A stretch of 17,194 bases of DNA from Prevotella sp. UBA3294 (GTDB lineage Bacteria; Bacteroidota; Bacteroidia; Bacteroidales; Bacteroidaceae). This document shows positions 1 to 6,199 of the stretch, in pieces. A program made the translations under genes and the position numbers. The DNA lies in the NCBI GenBank assembly GCA_002361535.1, contig DETG01000113.1, forward strand, positions 1 through 17,194, read 5' to 3'. How positions within the stretch are numbered: position 1 is the stretch's first letter; each line of letters begins with the position of its first letter. The notes under the pieces were generated by a model. It had not been told where the DNA came from. It did not search any database and saw nothing but the letters and a program-made list of their open reading frames with translations.

Positions 1-1
1 G

Positions 2-205
2 AGCTTCGGCTACACCGAGGAGAAGCTGGTTTCTTCAGACATCATCGGTATGAAGTTCGGTTCACTGTTCGACGCTAACCAGACCATGGTTTCTAAGATC
101 GGTGACGGCAACTCTCTCGTTCAGGTTGTTGCTTGGTACGACAATGAGATCTCTTACACTTCTCAGATGGTTCGCACCATTAAGTACCTCGCTGAGTTGA
201 AATAA
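2..205 (+). CDS. gap: Glyceraldehyde-3-phosphate dehydrogenase, C-terminal fragment (5' part outside window)
   Basis: Partial gene: 67 codons and a TAA stop are visible, and the start lies before the window. The frame begins at base 2. The enzyme is cytoplasmic and oxidises glyceraldehyde 3-phosphate with NAD(P) and phosphate to 1,3-bisphosphoglycerate in glycolysis. The fragment holds the last part of the catalytic domain and the final NAD-contacting segment, with the family signatures SSDIIG, a Ser-Leu-Phe-Asp strand, VVAWYDNE and a terminal helix ending [11 protein letters not shown]. The WYDNE block near the C-terminus is diagnostic; the residues after it are ISY rather than the WGY common in proteobacterial and eukaryotic enzymes. 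The catalytic Cys and His lie upstream and cannot be checked. Codon choice is strongly biased, as expected for a highly expressed gene. A strong terminator follows 54 bp after the stop, so it is probably not cotranscribed with the next gene. Confidence 0.95.
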   Translation, partial: SFGYTEEKLVSSDIIGMKFGSLFDANQTMVSKIGDGNSLVQVVAWYDNEISYTSQMVRTIKYLAELK

Positions 206-258
206 TCATCAACGAAGGTTACTGAAATAAGCAGTTTCCAAAGAAACTGAAAAATATT

Positions 259-291
259 AGCCATCCGATTTTGTCGGATGGCTTTTTTTTT
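259..291 (+). terminator. Intrinsic terminator of the GAPDH gene
   Basis: A perfect 10-bp stem is formed by AGCCATCCGA (259-268) and TCGGATGGCT (274-283) around a TTTTG loop (269-273), and is followed by an uninterrupted run of nine T (283-291, the first being the last stem base). This is a textbook Rho-independent terminator. The loop doubles as the -33 element of the next promoter. Confidence 0.93.
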
Positions 292-300
292 GTAAATTTG
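270..300 (+). promoter_or_regulatory. Bacteroidota-type sigma-ABfr promoter for the secreted-protein cluster
   Basis: TTTG at 270-273 and TAAATTTG at 293-300 are separated by exactly 19 bp, matching the Bacteroidota consensus TTTG-N19-21-TAnnTTTG. The predicted transcription start is about base 306. The -33 element is the terminator loop and the spacer is the terminator's 3' stem arm plus T tract, so terminator and promoter share the same bases. It gives the first cluster gene a leader of about 80 nt (start at 386) or 125 nt (start at 431). Confidence 0.8.
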
Positions 301-385
301 TCCCGCACAACTAAACACCTATGAATAGGAGGAATTGTTGGTTTGTATGCTGTTAGGAACAAATCTTATGGTAATTTAGAAGACT

Positions 386-1975
386 ATGACTTATAAAAAA
401 AGGACAATTCGGAACCGGGAATCCCGGATTATGAGCAGATGGAGAAAGGGAATGCTGTTGGCACTCCTGCTCATGTGTTCGCTTCTGATGATGGAGGCAC
501 AAACGATTCAACGTGGTAACAGATTTTATGACGGCGCCGCCCTCTATACGGTGAGTACTATAGGGCAGGACGGTGTGGTGACCCTGAAGGGCAATGATCC
601 TTGGGGCGGCAGCTATGTGCTCAAACTGAAGAAGAAGCCTACGGCAGGGCGATATGAGCTGATGCCTTCGAGGGAGTATTCACCCTTCCGTTGTAAGTGG
701 GGAAGTGAGGTGCAGTATTACCGTCAGCAGGGTATGAACTTCCTGGGTGTGAAAAACTCCAAGGGACAGATTGTGGAGGTGCTGATACTGACCCCCGATA
801 ACCTGCAGAACTGTACTGGCCAACATGAGCAGATGGTGGCATATATGTCTCAGGAAGGACTAAACGAGACGGTGGGCAATTTCCTGCTCGACACTCACAT
901 GACTATCGGATGTTCCATGGAAGACCTGCAGGCGGTGGCCAAACGTTTAGGCGGACTGTCACGTCCCAGTATTATTGAGAAGACCAATCGTGACTTACTG
1001 CTCAGTGAGATAGCCTATCGGAACGGTGAGGCTGAGGGTGGCTATGATAACCCTGATGGGCTGGGGGCAGATGGTCGTGGCAGTGATGAGGTTGACGAAT
1101 TGCCTGCTTTTGGTCAGACTGTGAAATATGAAGGTGAAGAATATATCCGTGTGACCACGGCAGAACAGTTCCTGAACGCTCTTGGCACGGGCCGCAGTGT
1201 GCTGGTGGCTAAGGATACGGAGATCAACCTGTCACCGTTGCTGGATGATCAAAGTGTTTTCCGTACACAGTATCGCTTATGGCGCCCCGAGTATGCAACG
1301 GAAGTGGGTGACCGTCAGGATGTCCTCATCAGTGAGGAAGTGTTTGATGGAAGACAGCTGACCCTTGTTAATATGAAACAAATGACTATCCGTGGGGAAG
1401 GAAACTCCCGGATCGTTGTCGAGCCCCGATATGCCTTCTGTCTGAACTTCAAGAACTGTGACCAGATAGAAATACATAATCTTACTATCGGTCATGTCGA
1501 AGGAGGAAACTGTCAGGGTGGCGTTATCGGTGTACAAGGAGGGTGGCGTGTCAGTATCCATCATTGTGACCTCTACGGCTGCGGCACATACGGACTGCAA
1601 CTCCAGGATACCCGTGATTTCTCGATGTATTCATCAAACATCCACGACTGTACCTATGGCATTATGACACTCCGGAATGTGGAGTTTGCAAAATTCGAGA
1701 AGTGCGACTTCTTCCGTAACCGTGAGTTCTCGTTGATAGAAAGCAGGGGATCGAATGTGAATTTCTACCAATGCCGTTTCTTTGCCAACCACGGTGATTC
1801 CCCCTTGTTCAATTTCGACCGTGAGTTCTTCCTGGCGGAATGTGAGGTCTATCACCCCACGGAGAATCTCGGCACCATTAATCTGGCCGACCAATCGGGT
1901 CCCAAGAATAAGTTTCATGAGAATCCGTTCGACACGAATATCATGTCTCGTGGCATCGGGCCAGATCAAAAGTAA
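386..1975 (+). CDS. Secreted right-handed parallel beta-helix protein with cluster-specific N-terminal domain
   Basis: Product of 529 aa, exported. A basic n-region is followed by a hydrophobic core (about residues 23-36) ending MEA|Q, a signal peptidase I site. Residues ~40-145 form a small beta-rich domain that also opens the gene at 9716 (family C: GN-aromatic-Y-D/N-G near the start, a 'VKNSKGQIVEVL' strand near the end). After a linker rich in Gly, Asp and Glu (~215-240), residues ~245-515 show stacked short strands of the parallel beta-helix type: 'FKNCDQIEIHNLTI', 'VSIHHCDLYGCGTYGLQL', 'FSMYSSNIHDCTYGIMTL'. Known proteins with this fold are often polysaccharide lyases, glycosidases or adhesins, but no lyase catalytic signature is evident, so no activity is assigned. 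Start: ATG 386 lies in an unstructured AT-rich stretch; ATG 431 would give a more typical signal peptide length but has a GC-rich hairpin 3 nt upstream. First gene after the promoter at 270-300. Confidence 0.85.
   Translation: MTYKKRTIRNRESRIMSRWRKGMLLALLLMCSLLMMEAQTIQRGNRFYDGAALYTVSTIGQDGVVTLKGNDPWGGSYVLKLKKKPTAGRYELMPSREYSPFRCKWGSEVQYYRQQGMNFLGVKNSKGQIVEVLILTPDNLQNCTGQHEQMVAYMSQEGLNETVGNFLLDTHMTIGCSMEDLQAVAKRLGGLSRPSIIEKTNRDLLLSEIAYRNGEAEGGYDNPDGLGADGRGSDEVDELPAFGQTVKYEGEEYIRVTTAEQFLNALGTGRSVLVAKDTEINLSPLLDDQSVFRTQYRLWRPEYATEVGDRQDVLISEEVFDGRQLTLVNMKQMTIRGEGNSRIVVEPRYAFCLNFKNCDQIEIHNLTIGHVEGGNCQGGVIGVQGGWRVSIHHCDLYGCGTYGLQLQDTRDFSMYSSNIHDCTYGIMTLRNVEFAKFEKCDFFRNREFSLIESRGSNVNFYQCRFFANHGDSPLFNFDREFFLAECEVYHPTENLGTINLADQSGPKNKFHENPFDTNIMSRGIGPDQK
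415..427 (+). repeat. Small GC-rich hairpin near the alternative start codon
   Basis: CCGGG (415-419) pairs with CCCGG (423-427) across a 3-nt loop, ending 3 nt before the in-frame ATG at 431. If translation starts at 431 this would hamper ribosome access, which is one reason to prefer 386. It may also be chance. Confidence 0.4.
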
Positions 1976-1994
1976 TATATATAATAAGGTGTAT

Positions 1995-2504
1995 ATGAGA
2001 AGAACGTCTTTGATGATTGTCATCCTGCTGTCTGTATTGACAGTGCAGGCACAGGATGCCCGATTGGCTCAGATACGCAAACTCTATGCTGAGGCCAAGG
2101 AGAGTATGGAAAACAGGAAGAAAGCAGAGATCCCACCCAATGACATGGTGGTGAGTTCAAACTATATGGCTCCTGGTGCCGGTCCTATCAAGGATGTTAC
2201 CCATTATTACTATCAGGGTGAGTTCGACGAACAGGCGGAAACTGTTGTCTATACACCCTATTTCATCACCCGTAAATACAATGTAGGTGCCAGGGATTAC
2301 TATGAGGAGTTCCTTTTTGAGAAGGGAGGACTGGTGTTTTATTTCTGTAAGAGCGAGAAAGACGAGACCCGTTACTACTGGGGACCTAACGGCTTCTTCC
2401 ATGAACTAATCAAAGGACAGCGGCTGATGGATGATGCCTTCGCCACTCTTCTGGCCTGTGATCTGAAAGAGGCTTTCGACAAACTGATGAACCGAAATTA
2501 TTAA
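1995..2504 (+). CDS. Small secreted protein, single copy of cluster domain A
   Basis: Product of 169 aa with a clean signal peptide (MRRTSLMIVILLSVLTVQA|Q). The mature part begins 'ARLAQIRKLYAEAKESM', followed by a P-N-D-M block, a YYYQGEF strand, a 'YYEEFLFEKGGLVFYF' strand pair and an 'RYYWGPNGFF' strand. The same order of blocks occurs twice in the gene at 4918, so this is a one-repeat relative of that two-repeat protein. I do not recognise the domain as a named family; a helix followed by a beta-sheet is the likely architecture. Start chosen at ATG 1995 because it begins the signal peptide and has AAGG 6 nt upstream; the open frame extends further 5' but that part overlaps the previous gene in another frame and has no signal sequence. 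The gap to the previous gene is 19 bp and to the next is 6 bp, so it is probably cotranscribed. Confidence 0.85.
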   Translation: MRRTSLMIVILLSVLTVQAQDARLAQIRKLYAEAKESMENRKKAEIPPNDMVVSSNYMAPGAGPIKDVTHYYYQGEFDEQAETVVYTPYFITRKYNVGARDYYEEFLFEKGGLVFYFCKSEKDETRYYWGPNGFFHELIKGQRLMDDAFATLLACDLKEAFDKLMNRNY

Positions 2505-2510
2505 AAGCCT

Positions 2511-3587
2511 ATGAAAAAATTGATCTTTTGGACTGTTGCTGTCTTGACATGGACAGCCTGTGGCAATAAGACTGGTGGAGGAACGACCGATGCCGACTCC
2601 ACGCAAGTGTTCGAAGTGCCCGACACGCTCAACAGTGTGGAGGCTGTCATCAAACAGGTGGATGCCGTCTATGACTATCTCGACGAAATGCATCAGCATT
2701 ACACGGAGGGAATGCCTTCGCTCGATGAACGTTTTGCCACCAAGGAGTGGCTGCAGGCACTCAAGGATGTGGAGGCTGCTGACAAAGACTGTGAGTGCGG
2801 TGGCTTCTTTGACTTCGGTGATGAAGGACCGCTCGATCCATGGACCTACGACTGCTATGAGGGTCGTGTCAGTGCTGACAGTATCCGTGTTGAACTGCTT
2901 CCCAACGGAACAGCTGATGTCAGGTTCCTTGTAAAGGATGCCGTCACCATCAAAGGAATCCCCATGCGTTGGCTAATGCGGGTGGAAGATGGTCAGTGGC
3001 GAGTCGCCAATATCTTCTTTGAGGCAGATAACGGGATGGATCTGCTGGCAGAGATGAAGAATTATGCCACCTTTATGGCATTCCAGAAGTCTTTCGACAT
3101 CAATAAGTATGTCAAGGAGATGGAGGGAAAGGCTGTGGTGTACTATAGTAAGAGTACCGACGATGTACGTCTGATTGCATATGCTTTTGTCGATATCGAC
3201 GGTGACGGACATCCTGAGGTGTGGGTACGTGGTGATGAAGGACAGGACTATCAAGGTGTCTATTCCATCGTCAATGATTCCGTCACGCTGCTGGCTTCCT
3301 CTGATGTGCGCAGTAAGCTGGACTTCTACAAGGGAGCCGTGGGATTCAACGGCTATTACGGTGACGGTCTGTCTCGTGAAGGCTTCACCATAGTAAGGAA
3401 CAGTCGTCCGGGTGATACATACTATAGTGAGGATCAATTCAATATGTTCTCGGAAGAACAGGAAACCATCTTCTCGGATATGATGAAGAATGGAAAGGAT
3501 ATCTCAGAGGAAGAGTGGAAAAAGGCAGAGAGCCTGTTGGGCGATACCCTCTCCCTTTCTCCTGCCTGGCGGTCTATTGAACGATAG
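2511..3587 (+). CDS. Putative lipoprotein with DUF3828-like N-terminal domain and Asp-rich calcium-loop domain
   Basis: Product of 358 aa. A 16-residue hydrophobic leader ends at Cys17 (LTWTAC), a loose lipobox acceptable in Bacteroidota, so it is probably a lipoprotein. Residues ~40-170 ('YDYLDEMHQHY', 'RFATKEWLQAL', a 'DPWTYD' block, then 'GQWRVANIFFE') have the pattern of DUF3828-type domains: a helical start, a beta-sheet and a final 'G-x-W-x-V/I' strand. Residues ~205-358 hold 'YAFVDIDGDGHPEVWVR', a DxDxDG loop of the EF-hand or FG-GAP kind that probably binds Ca2+, then a beta-rich region. A similar loop (DLNNDGFPD) is in the next gene. A Cys-Glu-Cys-Gly-Gly patch lies near residues 93-97. 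No enzyme motif was seen and the function is unknown. Spacing of 6 bp from the upstream gene implies cotranscription and translational coupling. Confidence 0.82.
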   Translation: MKKLIFWTVAVLTWTACGNKTGGGTTDADSTQVFEVPDTLNSVEAVIKQVDAVYDYLDEMHQHYTEGMPSLDERFATKEWLQALKDVEAADKDCECGGFFDFGDEGPLDPWTYDCYEGRVSADSIRVELLPNGTADVRFLVKDAVTIKGIPMRWLMRVEDGQWRVANIFFEADNGMDLLAEMKNYATFMAFQKSFDINKYVKEMEGKAVVYYSKSTDDVRLIAYAFVDIDGDGHPEVWVRGDEGQDYQGVYSIVNDSVTLLASSDVRSKLDFYKGAVGFNGYYGDGLSREGFTIVRNSRPGDTYYSEDQFNMFSEEQETIFSDMMKNGKDISEEEWKKAESLLGDTLSLSPAWRSIER

Positions 3588-3591
3588 GGTA

Positions 3592-3618
3592 TGCAGTATG
3601 ATCTTTTTGCAGTATGAT
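3592..3618 (+). repeat. Short direct repeat between cluster genes
   Basis: The 11-mer TGCAGTATGAT occurs at 3592-3602 and again at 3608-3618, a 16-bp period, inside the 56-bp gap between the genes at 2511 and 3644. No promoter consensus or terminator is visible in the gap. The repeat could be a slippage product or a paired binding site. Confidence 0.6.
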
Positions 3619-3643
3619 GTTATAAAAGAGAAATAAGCATCTT

Positions 3644-4921
3644 ATGAGGAAGTTTCTGATATTGACACTCTTGTTGACGGCACTGGTTACTGAGGTCCAG
3701 TGCATACCTATCTATAAGCGTGGTGAGTTCTCTTTCAAAAGCACTAAGGTCAAGAATGCCGGAGGGGAGATTACTCATGTAAAGGTGGGAGCCTATGTCG
3801 GTAACAAACTCATCGACGAGTTTACTACTGAACTGAATGGTACACCCATGGAGACTACCGTGGATCAGATCGGACAGATTGCAGAACCCGACCTTAACAA
3901 TGACGGCTTTCCCGATGTGACTGTCTATCTCGGCTACTACGGTTCCCATCCTAATGATTCGTATTACGAAGCGCTGATCTGGGATGAGGAGCAAAGCTGT
4001 TTCCTCCAAGCTGACGGCTATAAGGAACTGGCGGAGCCGATGATTGATGACAAGACGCATTTAGTATATACCAATCTGCGTGATGGGCCGGAAGCACGGG
4101 TGATTGACTATTACGGGTGGCTAAGGAACAAGATTGTTCATCTGCGCTCTGAGACGGTAAGAATAGATGACTCCAATCCGGTGGATTTCAGCGGACTGCT
4201 TGATTTCCCCTGTTATCGATTTAATGCCAAACTCGACGGACGAATTTCCGTCATCATTGCGTTCCAAGTGACTGATGGTAATCTTGTGGCAGGCTATATC
4301 TATTATCCGAAAGCCAAGACCCCTGCACCCATTATGCTTCTCGGTAATGTCTATCACAAGGATGATGGTGACTATTATTATCTCAGTGAGTATCAGTCGG
4401 ATGGTATCGTCACTGGAGAGGTCATGCTGAAGCATCAGGTAGTTGATGGCTGGGACAACAAGATAGAAGGAACATGGACGAACCCCCAAACCCTGAAAGA
4501 GATGAAACTGACAGACATCTCATTCAGTCGTGAGATGCCGACATGGTTCACCAAGTCGCTTCTTGCTCCAGAAGATCCTGGAAACATCGGTCGTGAGTAT
4601 TCGTTCCGGAAATGGCATCTTGGAGCAGAAGAATATATGGGCGGTCATATCACCTTCCGTGCTGCTGGCAAAAACAAGGTGCACTTCGAGTGTGTTAATG
4701 CAGCCCATGGCATTGCAGAAGGAAGTAGCGAGGCGAATCGTCCCGCTGTGTTGCACGGCAATTGGTTTGAGTATCATGACGTCAATGAATGTAACTATAG
4801 TTTTTATGCCGCATTCTTCCCCCGTTTCGTGGTACTGGTGAATACAACAGACAATTCTACATTAGAGTGCTTTGGTGCAGGTGCTTCCTTTGAGGGTATA
4901 TATATAAAGGTAAAACAATGA
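3644..4921 (+). CDS. Secreted two-part protein: Asp-loop N-terminal domain fused to cluster domain B
   Basis: Product of 425 aa with a signal peptide (MRKFLILTLLLTALVTEVQC, cleavage near residue 20; the Cys lacks a lipobox). Residues ~25-170 are beta-rich and contain 'AEPDLNNDGFPDVTVYLGYY', a calcium-loop pattern seen in FG-GAP and XAC2610-like proteins. Residues ~185-425 match nearly the whole mature product of the gene at 8931, with shared blocks in the same order: YYPKAK-x-PAPI, EYQSDG-I/V-VTG, EGTWTNP, EDPxNIGREYS, a GG-x-FR-x-AGK-x-K-x-HFE block, NECxYxF, and an identical C-terminal YIKVKQ. It is therefore a fusion of a calcium-loop module to domain B. The function of domain B is unknown; the closely spaced beta-strand blocks suggest a beta-barrel or sandwich. 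The stop codon overlaps the start of the next gene (ATGA), showing translational coupling. Confidence 0.85.
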   Translation: MRKFLILTLLLTALVTEVQCIPIYKRGEFSFKSTKVKNAGGEITHVKVGAYVGNKLIDEFTTELNGTPMETTVDQIGQIAEPDLNNDGFPDVTVYLGYYGSHPNDSYYEALIWDEEQSCFLQADGYKELAEPMIDDKTHLVYTNLRDGPEARVIDYYGWLRNKIVHLRSETVRIDDSNPVDFSGLLDFPCYRFNAKLDGRISVIIAFQVTDGNLVAGYIYYPKAKTPAPIMLLGNVYHKDDGDYYYLSEYQSDGIVTGEVMLKHQVVDGWDNKIEGTWTNPQTLKEMKLTDISFSREMPTWFTKSLLAPEDPGNIGREYSFRKWHLGAEEYMGGHITFRAAGKNKVHFECVNAAHGIAEGSSEANRPAVLHGNWFEYHDVNECNYSFYAAFFPRFVVLVNTTDNSTLECFGAGASFEGIYIKVKQ

Positions 4922-5982
4922 AGTATAAACTGTTCTTTTTGACAATCATGATGTGTACCTCCATGGTGGCGGTAGCACAGATTTCCAAGGATCAGCAGAT
5001 CAAGGAAATCCGTAGGATCTATGCTGAGGCTAAGGCACAGATTTCCCAAAACGGGAAAAACGGTAAGGCCCCGCTGGATATGAAAATTTCCCTGAATGAT
5101 GGGACTCAGGTGGACGAGGACTTCGCCATTGACGAGGAGAAGGAGCTGACCTTTTATTTCAATAAGTATCGTACCCGTGCCAACCTTGACTATCCAGATG
5201 CCTCCAGGTGTTATTTTATAGTCGAGGACTGGGGGTCGCATGGTCATATCCGTTATCGTGAGATTCTGTTCGATCCTAACAAAGGTCATCTGCTCTTCTG
5301 TTATATGAGGCAGGAGACGGATGCCGGATTTGTGGTTGAGACACGCTATTACTATGATGCCCATGGTCGTTTGATTGACCAGAAGCATAAGGTGGGTGGA
5401 CACGATGCAGCTCCCGGCACCCACAATTGGAACGACGGAAGCTCCGAAAAAGATCAGGCCATGTCTTATCTCAGTGTGTTTGAGACCCTGATGAACGCAA
5501 AAGGTGTTCCGACTGGCAGAAATGCCGTGAAGCAGCAGATCCCGTCTAAGGCAGAGCAGCTGAAACAGATCCGAGGCATCTATGCACAGGCTAAGGAAAA
5601 AATAGCTAAGAATGATCAATCAGAACTCCCGCATGATATGAAGGTGATCATTCACGATCAGTCGTGGGGACCGCCAGAGATCACCGATCTGAAGTTTTAC
5701 TTCGATGATTATTGCTATTTCATCTCGAATCACCGTCATCACAATAACATGGGGTCGGATATCTATAGCGAATACCTTTTCGCCCCCCATAGTCATCATC
5801 TTATCTTCTCCTATACCAATGCCAAGGAGGAGGGAGAGCAATATGAGTGGCGTTATTATTATGATGAGAAAGGACAGTGTATAGAGGTAAAGACGAATTC
5901 AACGGATCAAGATGCCGGAAATGCGGATCAGGCACAGGTGGCCAGATATTTACAGGTGTTCCAAAAACTGAAGGAATCATAA
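4918..5982 (+). CDS. Secreted protein with two tandem copies of cluster domain A
   Basis: Product of 354 aa with a signal peptide ending AVA|Q at residues 18-21. Two tandem units follow. Unit 1 is roughly residues 25-195 ('QQIKEIRRIYAEAKAQI', P-L-DM, 'ELTFYFNKY', 'YREILFDPNKGHLLFCY', 'ETRYYYDAHGRLID', 'DQAMSYLSVFETL'). Unit 2 is roughly 210-354 ('EQLKQIRGIYAQAKEKI', P-H-DM, 'DLKFYFDDY', 'YSEYLFAPHSHHLIFSY', 'EWRYYYDEKGQCIE', 'AQVARYLQVFQKL'). Both resemble the single unit in the gene at 1995, which lacks the final 'YLxVFxxL' helix. The units are well diverged, so the duplication is not recent. Unit 2 has local His clusters (HRHH and HSHH) not matched elsewhere. The domain is unrecognised and no catalytic motif was seen. 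It overlaps the upstream gene by 4 bp. Confidence 0.86.
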   Translation: MKYKLFFLTIMMCTSMVAVAQISKDQQIKEIRRIYAEAKAQISQNGKNGKAPLDMKISLNDGTQVDEDFAIDEEKELTFYFNKYRTRANLDYPDASRCYFIVEDWGSHGHIRYREILFDPNKGHLLFCYMRQETDAGFVVETRYYYDAHGRLIDQKHKVGGHDAAPGTHNWNDGSSEKDQAMSYLSVFETLMNAKGVPTGRNAVKQQIPSKAEQLKQIRGIYAQAKEKIAKNDQSELPHDMKVIIHDQSWGPPEITDLKFYFDDYCYFISNHRHHNNMGSDIYSEYLFAPHSHHLIFSYTNAKEEGEQYEWRYYYDEKGQCIEVKTNSTDQDAGNADQAQVARYLQVFQKLKES

Positions 5983-5992
5983 GATCTTGAAA

Positions 5993-6199
5993 ATGAGGGT
6001 AAAGGTAAACAGAAGACATATAGATCTCTTCGAGGGGGCACAAGTGAAACATGCGCTCCTGAAATATTTCCTTGTGAGGAAACTCGACAGGAGTTTGATG
6101 ACTACCGTAACGGTATATGATGCCTATGGACATCTGATTGATGACGAAGCACCCCTGAAAGAAAACCAAAGAATAACCTTTAAAGAACCAAAGATATGA
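5993..6199 (+). CDS. Small basic protein, possibly beta-grasp (ThiS/MoaD-like) fold
   Basis: Product of 68 aa without a signal peptide, the only cluster product apparently not exported. ATG 5993 is chosen over the upstream TTG at 5987 because it is a canonical start and begins the first strand. The pattern 'VKVNRRHIDLFEGAQVKHAL' (strand, turn, strand, then helix), then 'VTVYDAYGHLIDDEAPL' and 'QRITF', resembles the beta-grasp layout of ThiS/MoaD or ferredoxin-like proteins. There is no C-terminal Gly-Gly, so no sulfur-carrier or conjugation role is implied, and there are no cysteines, so it is not a ferredoxin. It lies 10 bp after the previous stop and overlaps the phosphatase gene by 4 bp (ATGA), so the two are very probably translated together. 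The fold assignment is inference from pattern only. Confidence 0.75.
   Translation: MRVKVNRRHIDLFEGAQVKHALLKYFLVRKLDRSLMTTVTVYDAYGHLIDDEAPLKENQRITFKEPKI

Noticed and set aside
321..379. Two tiny open frames in the leader of the secreted cluster (MNRRNCWFVCC at 321-356 and MLLGTNLMVI at 347-379), with an AGGAGG at 327-332.
   Set aside because: Very short with no run of regulatory codons, the AGGAGG is 14 nt from the second ATG, and no attenuator-like stem pair was found. Not enough to call a leader peptide.
1782..1994. N-terminal extension of the open frame of the gene at 1995.
   Set aside because: It overlaps the end of the beta-helix gene in another frame, has low-complexity composition, and would bury the signal peptide of the ATG at 1995.
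4804..5619. Long minus-strand open frame (271 aa) opposite the end of the gene at 3644 and the first part of the gene at 4918.
   Set aside because: It lies opposite two well-supported secreted-protein genes, has no recognisable domain, and reads as a shadow of biased codon use.
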